A DNA stretch of 64,000 bases from Streptococcus oralis (GCF_002386345.1 NZ_CP023507.1:62001-126000), one strand, 5' to 3'; shown: positions 48,674 through 57,107, numbered from the stretch's first letter. A program made the numbers and translations. Notes: generated by a model not told the origin, from the letters alone.

Positions 48674-49513
48674 ATGAATGGTGTTCAGTGGATCAAGATA
48701 ACAACAGATATATTTGATGATGAAAAAATTCAGCTAATAGAATCAATGCCAGAAGGAGATACTCTTATTGTAATATGGTTTAAAATTCTGGTGCTTGCAG
48801 GAAAGCAAAATAATAGTGGCATATTAAGTCTAGGGAACAAGGTTTATTACACAGAAGAGATGCTTTCAACAGTGTTTAGGCGAAAGGCTACATCTGTAAA
48901 ATTAGCTCTCAGCATGTTTGAAGAATTTGGCATGATAGAAATCATAGATGGCGCTATTACCATTCCAAAATGGGAGAAACATCAGAATATAGATGGACTA
49001 GAAAAGATTAGAAAACAAACTAGGGAACGTGTTGCTCGTCATAGACAAAAACAAAAAGCACTAATTACAGGCGAGCCACAACTCGTTTTAGACTGTAACG
49101 TTACAGTAACGGATGAAAATGATAATGTAACGCAAGAGATTAAGAACAAGAGTAAGAATAAGAAAGAGATTGAGAATATACTGGATAATAGTTCTAGAAA
49201 GCCTGAAACTTATATTCCACCCAAATATTATTCTTTGTTAGAATCCATTTCTTATAAGTACAATGATAGATTTTTGTATCCTAACAATTACACTTTAACA
49301 CATGCTCAGAAGATGAAGATAGGCGAGTATTTGGCTAGTGGGTATGTAACTAGTGATGAAGTCATTAGCATGATTGAACGGATTCCTGAGGATGCGACGT
49401 CTCCTTTGGCGTATTTATTTAAGTCTATGGAGAATTTAAAGCAGGAACGTATGCTGGAGTGCAAAGCTATTGCCCATGAAAATGCCCGAAAGAAGTATAT
49501 GATAAATGAGTAG
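48674..49513 (+). CDS. Phage-type replisome organiser (replication initiation protein)
   Basis: 279 aa. The N-terminal 120 residues (VQWIKITTDIFDDEKIQLIE, then YTEEMLSTVFRRKATSVKLALSMFEEFGMIEI) match the phage replisome-organiser N-domain, a winged-helix DNA binder. A charged linker (KNKSKNKKEIEN) leads to a DnaD-like C-terminal part (MKIGEYLASGYVTSDEVISMIERIP). It may start replication of the excised circle. It overlaps the next gene by 8 nt. Confidence 0.75.
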   Translation: MNGVQWIKITTDIFDDEKIQLIESMPEGDTLIVIWFKILVLAGKQNNSGILSLGNKVYYTEEMLSTVFRRKATSVKLALSMFEEFGMIEIIDGAITIPKWEKHQNIDGLEKIRKQTRERVARHRQKQKALITGEPQLVLDCNVTVTDENDNVTQEIKNKSKNKKEIENILDNSSRKPETYIPPKYYSLLESISYKYNDRFLYPNNYTLTHAQKMKIGEYLASGYVTSDEVISMIERIPEDATSPLAYLFKSMENLKQERMLECKAIAHENARKKYMINE

Positions 49514-49865
49514 ATATAGGACTGTTCTAAAGAAATGTTACATCACTGAGGAGCAAAATGAAATAGTGAATAACTTGATTGAAATGACAAATCATCTAAG
49601 TTTTTCCTCTTATGCCAGAAAAATGTTATTTAAGAGCTCGCCTATTTATCTTCAATTTGATTTTGAATCTTATCATGACTTTATATTTCAAGTTAGAAGA
49701 ATTATCAATAACTTACGTCAGTTAGAAAGAATAGCAGAACAAAGTGAGGATTTGGATAATGTAAGGATATTTCACTACTGCGTTGAGCTGATGATAGAAT
49801 ATGAAAAGAAGACAAGTAAACAAGTGAAAGAACTTGTAAAACGACTAAATAAGAAAACGAGGTGA
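49506..49865 (+). CDS. MobC-like / ribbon-helix-helix mobilization accessory protein 1
   Basis: 119-aa basic protein. The N-terminal strand-helix-helix pattern (VLKKCYITEEQNEIVNNLIEM, SFSSYARKML) followed by a helix with RRIINNLRQLERIAEQ resembles MobC-type relaxosome proteins. Overlaps the replisome organiser gene by 8 nt. No relaxase gene accompanies it. Confidence 0.6.
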   Translation: MSRYRTVLKKCYITEEQNEIVNNLIEMTNHLSFSSYARKMLFKSSPIYLQFDFESYHDFIFQVRRIINNLRQLERIAEQSEDLDNVRIFHYCVELMIEYEKKTSKQVKELVKRLNKKTR

Positions 49866-49871
49866 TAGGAC

Positions 49872-50204
49872 ATGAGAATAAAATCTGTGTTGAAACAGGT
49901 TTTTTTGACGGAAGAAGAAAATAAAAAATTAAATGATTGTATGAGGAAGGAAAATATTCGTAATTTTTCTGAGTTTGCTAGACAAAAATTAATACGAACA
50001 GATTTGAACATCCAAAAAGTCTCTTTTGAAGGTTTAGTTCCTTTAACAGAAGAGTTGGAACAAGTCGGAAAGAATATCAATTCTATAGCCCGTCTTGCAA
50101 CTGTAGTTGGGAGAATAAGCTATGAAAACAAAATGGATATGTCTATTTTGATGCAAAAAATAGTTGATGTGATGGAGGAAAAAGATGTTTATTTTCAAAA
50201 GTAA
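49872..50204 (+). CDS. MobC-like / ribbon-helix-helix mobilization accessory protein 2
   Basis: 110-aa protein with the same layout as its neighbour: VLKQVFLTEEENKKLNDCM, NFSEFARQKLI, then LEQVGKNINSIARLA, the segment most typical of MobC. It lies 6 nt after the first copy, so the two may form a heteromeric oriT-binding complex. Overlaps the next small frame by 20 nt. Confidence 0.62.
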   Translation: MRIKSVLKQVFLTEEENKKLNDCMRKENIRNFSEFARQKLIRTDLNIQKVSFEGLVPLTEELEQVGKNINSIARLATVVGRISYENKMDMSILMQKIVDVMEEKDVYFQK

Positions 50205-50379
50205 TATGGATAAGGATTTTGATCAGATATGCGAATACATATTGAAATTAAAGCGAGCAGAATTATTTCTTCATGGAATTAAACAACAAGATAAAACGAA
50301 GGCTCGTTTGTATCATGCGATGCTGGAATACTATGATGCTAACCATAAAAAAGAAAGACATATGAGAATTTTAAAATAA
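50185..50379 (+). CDS. Hypothetical 64-aa protein
   Basis: Small charged protein (LKLKRAELFLHGIKQQDKTK in the middle, HKKERHMRILK at the end), preceded by GGAGG, so probably translated with the MobC-like genes. No family recognised. An intrinsic terminator follows. Confidence 0.55.
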   Translation: MFIFKSNMDKDFDQICEYILKLKRAELFLHGIKQQDKTKARLYHAMLEYYDANHKKERHMRILK

Positions 50380-50380
50380 G

Positions 50381-50413
50381 GAAACGCTGTTAAAAATTTT
50401 GCAGCGTTTTTTA
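50381..50413 (+). terminator. Terminator of the island's replication/mobilization operon
   Basis: AAACGCTG / CAGCGTTT hairpin followed by TTTT. Confidence 0.75.
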
Positions 50414-50429
50414 TATATCTTCTTAAAAT

Positions 50430-50640
50430 ATTTGTACACACAAATGACAGTCAAATTGATTTTTGGGATTATTTTATCGAGAAGGAAAGATTTCTCATAA
50501 TATGACTTTGCGAGCTCAGAGTCTGTATACACACACTCCCAAAATCATCCCAAAATTTGTATACACAAAGTGTATGTACTTTTTGGGATGATTTGAATTT
50601 TGGGGAATCCCCAAACCCCTGATGAATTATACGAGCAAAA
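50430..50640. other. Candidate oriT or replication origin of the island
   Basis: Non-coding and rich in symmetry. A perfect 14-bp inverted repeat AAATCATCCCAAAA (50542-50555) / TTTTGGGATGATTT (50581-50594) encloses a second one, ATACAC-AAA-GTGTAT (50561-50575). A G/C hairpin TTTGGGGA / TCCCCAAA follows (about 50598-50615). A bipartite module TTTGTAyACACAAA plus TTTTTGGGATkATTT occurs twice as a direct repeat (50431/50460 and 50556/50580). This is what a nicking or initiation site looks like, but the assignment is inference. Confidence 0.5.
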
Positions 50641-50751
50641 AAATTTGGGAGTAAGTTTTAGAAAGAACTATTCTACAGTATTTAAAATCTGACTTTAAGT
50701 AAATTTTTTATTATGTGACTATTAGCCTGTCTCACTCTGCTAGGTACGAGA

Positions 50752-50775
50752 CAAAAAAATACCCGCTATGCGGGT
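50752..50775 (-). terminator. Minus-strand terminator of the broken lipoprotein gene
   Basis: ACCCGC-TAT-GCGGGT stem; on the minus strand it is followed by ATTTTTTT. Confidence 0.65.
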
Positions 50776-50776
50776 G

Positions 50777-50830
50777 TGTACTGACCCCCAAAAGTTAGAC
50801 AGAAAAAATCTAACTTTTGGGGTCAGTACA
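50777..50830. mobile_element. IS remnant: two facing IS3-type terminal repeats only
   Basis: TGTACTGACCCCCAAAAGTTAGA (given in two parts: TGTACTGACCCCC, AAAAGTTAGA; 50777-50799) faces its inverse (50809-50830), differing by one C and separated by 9 bp. The sequence looks like the inverted termini of an IS3/IS150-group element with no inside left. Confidence 0.55.
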
Positions 50831-50839
50831 AAAGCGTTT

Positions 50840-51220
50840 TTATTGTATAAAGAATATCAAATAGTTTGAGGGTTTTACTTGTCGCTGTATTTCTTCACTA
50901 TCCTTTTTGTAATACTCCTGCTTTGTTCCTGAAATATCTACAGTGAATACGTCATCCTTGAAGGTATAATTCTCTTTTCGGTTTATGATATTAGAGCCAG
51001 TCGGTTCGATTGTTGCACTGTCTTTATCAATTGTAAAGGTGTCGGCCTCTCCTTTGTTGCTATTTCCTTTGTTACCTGAAATGGTAAAGGCAACTTCATT
51101 TCTACTCTCGTTTATTCAACGGTATTCGCCATCTAAAGAATTGCTTGATTGGTTAGAACATGCAATTAATAAAATTGTAGATAGAGACACTAAAAGTAAT
51201 GTGATAAATCTTTTCATTTA
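50840..51220 (-). pseudogene. Broken lipoprotein gene (internal TGA)
   Basis: A 127-codon minus-strand frame starts MKRFITLLLVSLSTILLIAC, a lipoprotein signal with lipobox LIAC, and ends FFIQ before TAA. Codon 35 is TGA (51116-51118), between DGEYR and INESRNEVAFTIS; the rest reads on without another stop. A single change (for example TGG to TGA) would explain it. Family unknown. The downstream terminator is intact. Confidence 0.7.
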
Positions 51221-51239
51221 CATACTTTTTATTTCTATA

Positions 51240-51609
51240 TTATATTAAAGAAACATTACATAAGTAAGAAAGTAATTTTTTAGGTTGATCTCTTTCTTTC
51301 GGGAAAATCATTATGTTTCGGAAAGTCAAGATTTTGTTATTATTTATGATATACTGGTACCGTAATTATATCCTTACAGAGGTTAAGTAAGGGTTTCAGT
51401 ACACGCCAATAGATGTCAAAATATTGATTTTAAGCGATTTTTGATTTTTGGAAACTCATTATATCGCACTACAAATCAATAAAAACTGTACCTTTTTTAG
51501 ATAAATATATTATCTGGATATTGAAGTTAAGCCCTGCTATCATTTCGATGGCAGGGCTTTTTAATATTTGGTACACTAACTTCTTATCTATATTTTGGTG
51601 GATTTTAAG
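51240..51609. other. Non-coding stretch between lipoprotein pseudogene and cadD
   Basis: No supported gene. A -10-like TATACT (about 51350) is followed 180 nt later by a perfect terminator, AGCCCTGC-TATCATTTCGAT-GGCAGGGCT then T4 (51532-51564). A short untranslated RNA could be made from this interval, but no family is recognised. Confidence 0.45.
51532..51564 (+). terminator. Intrinsic terminator upstream of cadD
   Basis: AGCCCTGC / GCAGGGCT stem with an extra ATC/GAT inner pair, then TTTTT. Confidence 0.8.
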
Positions 51610-51660
51610 TTGACATCTACAAAGTTTAATGTTAGAATACATTCAAAAATATATTTGAAT
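51610..51660 (+). promoter_or_regulatory. cadDX promoter and operator
   Basis: -35 TTGACA (51610-51615), 17 bp, -10 TAGAAT (51633-51638). Directly downstream lies the dyad ATTCAAA-AATATA-TTTGAAT (51641-51660), the kind of AT-rich site bound by CadC/CadX-type ArsR repressors; metal binding would release it. Confidence 0.8.
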
Positions 51661-51670
51661 GAGGTGTTTT

Positions 51671-52285
51671 ATGATTCAAAATGTTGTTACTTCAATAATC
51701 CTGTATTCTGGGACAGCCGTAGACTTACTTATTATCCTAATGTTATTTTTTGCCAAAAGAAAAAGCAGAAAAGACATCATTAACATCTATTTAGGACAAT
51801 TTCTAGGCTCTGTTAGTCTAATATTGCTAAGTTTGCTTTTTGCATTTGTCTTAAATTATATTCCTAGTAAAGAGATTTTAGGTTTACTCGGTTTGATTCC
51901 AATTTTCCTAGGTCTCAAAGTTTTGCTTTTAGGAGATTCTGATGGAGAAGCTATTGCCAAAGAAGGTTTGCGCAAAGATAATAAAAACCTGATATTTCTA
52001 GTCGCTATGATTACTTTTGCAAGTTGTGGTGCTGACAATATTGGTGTCTTTGTTCCATATTTTACTACCTTAAATTTAGCAAATTTGATAGTAGCTTTAC
52101 TTACCTTTCTAGTCATGATTTATCTCTTGGTTTTTTCTGCCCAAAAATTGGCACAAGTCTCTTCTGTTGGAGAAATTTTGGAAAAATATAGCAGATGGTT
52201 TATTGCCGTTGTTTATTTAGGATTGGGGATATATATCCTGATTGAAAATAACAGTTTTGACATACTATGGACTATATTAGGCTAG
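51671..52285 (+). CDS. cadD: CadD family cadmium resistance transporter
   Basis: 204-aa integral membrane protein with about six helices, matching the CadD family (LysE-like fold) that exports Cd2+ and in some strains Zn2+. The conserved TFASCGADNIGVFVPYF segment (about 117-133) carries the cysteine and aspartates thought to handle metal. ATG 51671 follows GAGGTGTTTT. It is co-transcribed with cadX 11 nt downstream. Confidence 0.9.
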   Translation: MIQNVVTSIILYSGTAVDLLIILMLFFAKRKSRKDIINIYLGQFLGSVSLILLSLLFAFVLNYIPSKEILGLLGLIPIFLGLKVLLLGDSDGEAIAKEGLRKDNKNLIFLVAMITFASCGADNIGVFVPYFTTLNLANLIVALLTFLVMIYLLVFSAQKLAQVSSVGEILEKYSRWFIAVVYLGLGIYILIENNSFDILWTILG

Positions 52286-52296
52286 GAGAAAATATT

Positions 52297-52635
52297 ATGA
52301 AAAAAGATAGTATATGCCAAGTGAATATTATAAATCAACAAAATGTTACAACCGCAACGAACTACCTTGAAAAGGAAAAAGTCCAAAAATCACTTCGCAT
52401 TTTAACAAAATTTACCGATAATAAACAGATAAATATCATCTTCTATCTTCTTGCTGTTGAAGAACTCTGTGTCTGTGATATAGCCTGTTTACTAGATCTC
52501 AGTATGGCATCTACTTCCCACCATCTTCGTAAACTAGCCAATCAAAACATCTTGGGCACTAGAAGAGAGGGGAAAATTATATATTATTTTATAAAAGATA
52601 AGGAAATCAGGGATTTTTTTAATCAACTAGGATAA
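52297..52635 (+). CDS. cadX: ArsR-family metal-responsive repressor CadX/CadC
   Basis: 112-aa winged-helix ArsR/SmtB repressor. The metal-binding ELCVCDIA motif (two Cys in alpha-3, about 60-67) and recognition helix SMASTSHHLRKL are present, plus an N-terminal cysteine (SICQVN) as in CadC. It should bind the dyad before cadD and be released by Cd(II), Pb(II) or Zn(II). ATG 52297 follows GGAGAA. Confidence 0.88.
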   Translation: MKKDSICQVNIINQQNVTTATNYLEKEKVQKSLRILTKFTDNKQINIIFYLLAVEELCVCDIACLLDLSMASTSHHLRKLANQNILGTRREGKIIYYFIKDKEIRDFFNQLG

Positions 52636-52680
52636 CAACTATTTTTACTACTTTTCCATGATTCTAGGGAGCTACTCTAT

Positions 52681-52712
52681 GAAATTTCGGGTCTTCGGAA
52701 TATATAGTGGAA
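52681..52712 (+). repeat. Left end of the mer transposon (8-bp target copy plus inverted repeat)
   Basis: GAAATTTC (52681-52688) precedes GGGTCTTCGGA...GTGGAA (52689-52712). The latter matches the reverse complement of 56709-56732 at 20 of 24 positions; the 8-bp flank matches GAAATTTT at 56733-56740 at 7 of 8. Confidence 0.75.
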
Positions 52713-52853
52713 TTACTTTCTTAATAGTTTAAAAACAACTGGTGTTTAAATCGGATTTTCTGGTGGGATGTTAGGATAATCAATAGTATTATATAAAAGT
52801 ATCAATCACATACGAGTGATACTTTGGGAAAAAAATAAAATAGTCCAATTTAC

Positions 52854-52885
52854 TTGACCGTGTACTATGGTACATGGTTTATAAT
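52854..52885 (+). promoter_or_regulatory. mer promoter/operator
   Basis: TTGACC (52854-52859) and TATAAT (52880-52885) are 20 bp apart, too long for normal initiation, as expected of MerR-controlled promoters. A dyad CCGTGTAC-TATG-GTACATGG fills the spacer. MerR would twist it into an active form when Hg(II) binds. The promoter drives both merR and merA on the same strand. Confidence 0.88.
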
Positions 52886-52904
52886 ATTCAGGGGGTGAAA
52901 TAAG

Positions 52905-53297
52905 ATGATTTATCGCATTAGTGAGTTTGCAGATAAATGTGGAGTTAATAAAGAAACGATCAGATATTACGAGCGAAAAAATTTATTACAAGAACCTCAC
53001 CGAACGGAAGCTGGTTATCGGATATATTCATATGATGACGTTAAGCGTGTTGGGCTTATTAAACGAATACAGGAACTTGGTTTCTCTTTAAGCGAGATTT
53101 ATAAATTACTTGGTGTTGTAGATAAAGATGAAGTTCGTTGTCAAGATATGTTCGAATTTGTTTCTAAAAAACAAAAGGAAGTGCAAAAACAAATAGAGGA
53201 TTTAAAACGAATTGAAACTATGTTAGACGACTTAAAACAACGATGTCCAGATGAAAAGCAATTACATTCGTGTCCAATAATAGAAACATTAACATGA
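52905..53297 (+). CDS. merR: Mercuric resistance regulator MerR
   Basis: 130 aa. N-terminal winged HTH ([26 protein letters not shown]) and a long dimer helix. The three Hg-binding cysteines expected in Gram-positive MerR are present: Cys in VRCQDM, in QRCPDE and in HSCPII. It acts as activator-repressor at the overlong promoter just upstream and is transcribed with merA, the Bacillus arrangement. Confidence 0.93.
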   Translation: MIYRISEFADKCGVNKETIRYYERKNLLQEPHRTEAGYRIYSYDDVKRVGLIKRIQELGFSLSEIYKLLGVVDKDEVRCQDMFEFVSKKQKEVQKQIEDLKRIETMLDDLKQRCPDEKQLHSCPIIETLT

Positions 53298-53325
53298 GAG
53301 ATTAATTAACGAAAGGAGCTTTTTT

Positions 53326-55221
53326 ATGAATAAATTTAAGGTAAACATTTCAGGAATGACTTGTACGGGTTGTGAAAAACACGTAGAATCAGCACTTGAA
53401 AAGATAGGTGCTAAAAATATTGAGTCTAGTTATCGTCGTGGTGAAGCAGTATTTGAACTGTCCGATGATATTGAGGTTGAAAGTGCAATAAAGGCGATTG
53501 CTGACGCAAATTATCACCCGGGCGAAGCAGAAGAATTTCAATCGGAACAAAAGACGAATTTATTGAAAAAATATCGGCTAAACGTTGAAGGAATGACCTG
53601 CACTGGTTGTGAAGAACATATTGCGGTTGCTCTTGAAAATGCAGGTGCAAAAGGGATTGAAGTAGACTTTCGTCGCGGAGAAGCACTGTTTGAACTACCG
53701 TATGATGTAGACATTGATATCGCGAAAACAGCGATTACTGACGCACAATATCACCCGGGCGAAGCAGAAGAAATACAAGTGCAATCGGAAAAAAGGACAG
53801 ATGTAAGTTTAAATGATGAAGGTAACTATGATTATGATTACATCATCATCGGTTCTGGTGGAGCTGCCTTTTCATCTGCCATTGAAGCCGTTACTTTGAA
53901 CGCAAAAGTGGCTATGATTGAGCGTGGAACGGTGGGTGGAACTTGCGTTAATGTCGGATGCGTTCCTTCTAAGACCTTATTAAGAGCAGGGGAAATCAAT
54001 CATCTAGCAAAAAATAATCCATTTGTGGGATTACACACTTCGGCTTCAAATGTTGATTTAGCGCCATTAGTAAAACAAAAGAATGATTTAGTAACCGAGA
54101 TGCGAAATGAAAAATATGTGAATTTAATTGATGATTATGGTTTTGAATTAATAAAAGGTGAAGCAAAATTCGTAAATGAAAATACAGTTGAAGTAAATGG
54201 CAATCAAATCACAGCCAAAAGATTTTTAATAGCTACAGGTGCTTCTTCAACTGCACCTAATATTCCCGGATTAGATGAAGTAGATTATTTAACAAGCACT
54301 AGCTTATTGGAATTAAAGAAGGTTCCAAATCGTCTTACCGTAATTGGTTCAGGATATATCGGCATGGAATTAGGACAACTATTTCATAACCTCGGGTCAG
54401 AAGTCACTTTGATTCAAAGAAGCGAGCGTCTATTAAAAGAATACGATCCTGAAATTTCAGAAGCCATTACTAAGGCCTTAACAGAACAGGGAATTAATTT
54501 AGTAACAGGTGCAACCTATGAACGAGTTGAGCAAGATGGAGACATTAAAAAAGTTCATGTTGAGATAAATGGTAAAAAGCGAATTATTGAAGCAGAACAA
54601 TTGCTAATTGCCACTGGAAGAAAACCAAATACAGAATCATTAAACTTACATGCAGCAGGCGTTGAAGTTGGTTCCCGTGGTGAAATTGTCATTGATGATT
54701 ATCTTAAAACGACCAATTCCCGAATTTATTCAGCTGGAGATGTCACTCTCGGTCCCCAATTTGTTTATGTAGCTGCTTATGAAGGTGGACTTGCTGCTCG
54801 TAATGCAATCGGAGGACTAAATCAAAAGGTCAATTTAGAAGTGGTTCCAGGCGTTACGTTTACTTCTCCATCGATTGCAACGGTTGGTTTAACGGAGCAA
54901 CAGGCAAAAGAAAAAGGATATGAAGTGAAAACATCGGTATTGCCGTTGGATGCTGTTCCAAGAGCGCTCGTTAATAGGGAAACAACAGGTGTTTTCAAAT
55001 TAGTGGCAGACGCGAAAACATTGAAAGTGTTAGGGGCGCATGTAGTGGCAGAAAACGCAGGAGACGTAATTTATGCAGCAACATTAGCTGTGAAATTCGG
55101 TTTAACTGTTGGAGATCTGAGAGAAACGATGGCTCCATATCTAACAATGGCAGAAGGATTGAAGCTGGCTGTCCTAACTTTTGATAAAGATGTTTCGAAA
55201 TTATCTTGCTGTGCAGGCTAA
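53326..55221 (+). CDS. merA: Mercuric reductase MerA with two HMA domains
   Basis: 631-aa flavin disulfide reductase turning Hg(II) into volatile Hg(0) with NADPH. Two N-terminal heavy-metal domains carry [13 protein letters not shown] (about 9-21) and [13 protein letters not shown] (about 87-99). FAD site [15 protein letters not shown]; redox pair [21 protein letters not shown] site [16 protein letters not shown]-terminal Hg-handing pair LSCCAG. The sequence is very close to the Bacillus-type MerA that I recall, pointing to transfer between genera. No merT/merP transporter or merB lyase is nearby. Confidence 0.95.
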   Translation: MNKFKVNISGMTCTGCEKHVESALEKIGAKNIESSYRRGEAVFELSDDIEVESAIKAIADANYHPGEAEEFQSEQKTNLLKKYRLNVEGMTCTGCEEHIAVALENAGAKGIEVDFRRGEALFELPYDVDIDIAKTAITDAQYHPGEAEEIQVQSEKRTDVSLNDEGNYDYDYIIIGSGGAAFSSAIEAVTLNAKVAMIERGTVGGTCVNVGCVPSKTLLRAGEINHLAKNNPFVGLHTSASNVDLAPLVKQKNDLVTEMRNEKYVNLIDDYGFELIKGEAKFVNENTVEVNGNQITAKRFLIATGASSTAPNIPGLDEVDYLTSTSLLELKKVPNRLTVIGSGYIGMELGQLFHNLGSEVTLIQRSERLLKEYDPEISEAITKALTEQGINLVTGATYERVEQDGDIKKVHVEINGKKRIIEAEQLLIATGRKPNTESLNLHAAGVEVGSRGEIVIDDYLKTTNSRIYSAGDVTLGPQFVYVAAYEGGLAARNAIGGLNQKVNLEVVPGVTFTSPSIATVGLTEQQAKEKGYEVKTSVLPLDAVPRALVNRETTGVFKLVADAKTLKVLGAHVVAENAGDVIYAATLAVKFGLTVGDLRETMAPYLTMAEGLKLAVLTFDKDVSKLSCCAG

Positions 55222-55371
55222 GGGAACTTTTTTACAACTCCCTATTCAAGTGAACCAGCTAATGCTTTAAGGGATTTTCTAAGTGCATTTGTGGTCACAA
55301 AAATAATTTAACACTGATGATTTCGACATCAAATCTATAATTGATACCTTAACACCGCAGAGTAATAAAGG

Positions 55372-56702
55372 ATGAATAATATGTCAGACTTATTATCCTT
55401 ACCAGACATTAAAACAATAGAACCGCCACAAGAAAATGAAACCGATATGATGTTTAAAGTTGAAGCAGTCGGACCACCTGAATGTTGTCCTGAATGTGGT
55501 TTTGACAAGTTGTACAAACACAGTTCAAGAAATCAACTAATTATGGATTTGCCCATTCGTTTAAAGCGAGTGGGCTTACAATTGAACCGTAGACGATACA
55601 AGTGTCGTGAATGCAGATCTACCTTCTGGGAACGCCTAATATCTGTAGATGAAAAGCGTAGTATGACCAAAAGGCTTTTAAAGTCCATTCAAGAGCAATC
55701 CATGTCTAAGACCTTTGTAGAAGTCGCAGAAAGCGTTGGTGTTGACGAAAAAACCATTAGGAACGTTTTTAAGGACTATGTGGCACTCAAAGAACGTGAA
55801 TACCAGTTTGAAACTCCTAAGTGGCTTGGGATAGACGAGATACATATTATCCGTAGACCTCGGCTTGTATTGACTAATATTGAACGCAGGACTATTTATG
55901 ACATCAAGCCTAACCGTAACAAGGAAACAGTCATCCAACGTCTTTCAGAAATCAGTGACAGGACTTACATTGAGTACGTCACAATGGATATGTGGAAGCC
56001 CTACAAAGACGCAGTGAACACTATCCTTCCACACGCTAAAGTTGTCGTAGATAAGTTTCATGTAGTTAGAATGGCTAATCAAGCCTTAGATAACGTCAGA
56101 AAGTCTTTGAAAGCCCATATGAGCCAAAAAGAAAGACGTACCTTATGCGTGAAAGGTTTATCCTTCTAAAGCGTAAACACGATCTAAATGAACGTGAATC
56201 ATTCCTCTTAGATACTTGGTTAGGTAATCTTCCTGCTTTAAAAGAAGCCTATGAACTCAAAGAAGAGTTTTACTGGATATGGGATACTCCTGATCCAGAT
56301 GAAGGTCATCTTCGTTATAGTCAATGGAGACACCGTTGTATGTCCAGCAACTCTAAAGACGCATATAAAGACCTCGTGAGAGCCGTAGACAACTGGCATG
56401 TTGAAATATTCAACTACTTTGATAAAAGGCTCACTAATGCTTATACGGAGTCAATTAACAGCATTATTAGGCAGGTAGAGCGAATGGGTAGAGGTTACTC
56501 GTTTGATGCCTTACGAGCCAAAATCCTTTTCAATGAGAAGCTCCATAAAAAGCGTAAGCCACGATTTAATTCAAGTGCTTTCAATAAAGCTATGTTATAC
56601 GATACTTTCAATTGGTATGAAGTGAATGATCACGACATTACAGACAACTTAGGTGTCGATTTTTCCACACTTATTAAGAATTTGGAGAAGGGTGATTTAT
56701 AA
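55372..56702 (+). pseudogene. ISL3-family transposase, frameshifted
   Basis: ISL3-family transposase. N-terminal zinc-binding C-x2-C...C-x2-C (ECCPECGFDKLYKH and YKCRECRSTFWERL), an HTH, and the catalytic domain with GIDEIHIIRRPR and TMDMWKPYKDAV; the last acidic region is in ITNAYTES-like TNAYTESINS. The frame breaks at about 56145: one A appears to be missing after TTA, moving RRTLMRERF into another frame. Without the slip the product would be about 444 aa, normal for the family. It faces the right end of the transposon. Confidence 0.85.
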
Positions 56703-56708
56703 GCCCTT

Positions 56709-56740
56709 TTCCACCATAAAATCCGAATACCCGAAATTTT
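56709..56740 (-). repeat. Right end of the mer transposon
   Basis: Inverted repeat ending CCGAATACCC at 56732, then the target copy GAAATTTT (56733-56740). Confidence 0.75.
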
Positions 56741-56891
56741 TTGATGAAAATTACTCACAAGAAATAATATATAGAACTGTTTAAATATCTTCAGGATAGA
56801 AAAAGAAATTGTCCAGGCACGAAGAAACTGTATATTTGTTGCTAAACTGTACATCATCTTTATGATACGGTATTTCGTATTTCTCAACTAC

Positions 56892-56907
56892 ATAAGCTCC
56901 GAAAACT
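56892..56907. repeat. 16-bp inverted repeat partner, right-end copy
   Basis: ATAAGCTCCGAAAACT, exact reverse complement of 48342-48357. Confidence 0.55.
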
Positions 56908-56911
56908 AAAA

Positions 56912-56935
56912 TGTGATAACCCTTTGATAACCTCT
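56912..56935 (+). repeat. Candidate integrase arm site, right copy
   Basis: TGTGATAACC-CTT-TGATAACCTCT, 22/24 identical to 47125-47148. Confidence 0.65.
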
Positions 56936-57033
56936 CGATTTTCAAAAGGATTATATATGTAAATATTGAGGATTTATCTCTTAAAATTACTTGATTTTAG
57001 TGATAATTTACCATAAATATCATAATGTAGAAA

Positions 57034-57084
57034 AAACCAGGTCTTAAGAAAGCTCGTAAAGCATCACAATTTAGTAAACGTTAA
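57034..57084 (+). pseudogene. Second copy of the rpsI 3' end (internal att site)
   Basis: Encodes the last codons of S9 up to the stop ([16 protein letters not shown]). 57034-57071 is identical to 46989-47026; the final codons differ only at synonymous positions (TTT AGT instead of TTC TCA). It is a fragment without a start and marks the right junction of the present island, probably shared with the left end of an older, lost element. Confidence 0.8.
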
Positions 57085-57107
57085 TTCGAGAGAATTACTA
57101 TACTTAC

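Larger units (their letters stand above)
52689..56732. mobile_element. ISL3-type transposon carrying merR-merA
   Basis: 4,044-bp unit bounded by 24-bp imperfect inverted repeats (20/24) and near-identical 8-bp target duplications; ISL3-family elements make 8-bp duplications. It carries merR, merA and one transposase gene downstream. The transposase has a frameshift, so the unit may no longer move by itself. It lies inside the rpsI-integrated island. Confidence 0.75.
56741..57033. other. Non-coding right end of the island
   Basis: No gene supported. It contains the 16-bp inverse of the int-upstream motif (56892-56907) and the candidate arm site (56912-56935), followed by an AT-rich run into attR. 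Confidence 0.55.

Noticed and set aside
50985-51248. Plus-strand 87-codon frame
   Set aside because: It is antisense to the lipoprotein pseudogene, whose signal peptide and lipobox are clear on the minus strand.
47171-57033. Complete integrative conjugative element or prophage
   Set aside because: No relaxase, coupling protein, type IV secretion, capsid, terminase or lysis genes are present; only integration, replication and MobC-like functions.
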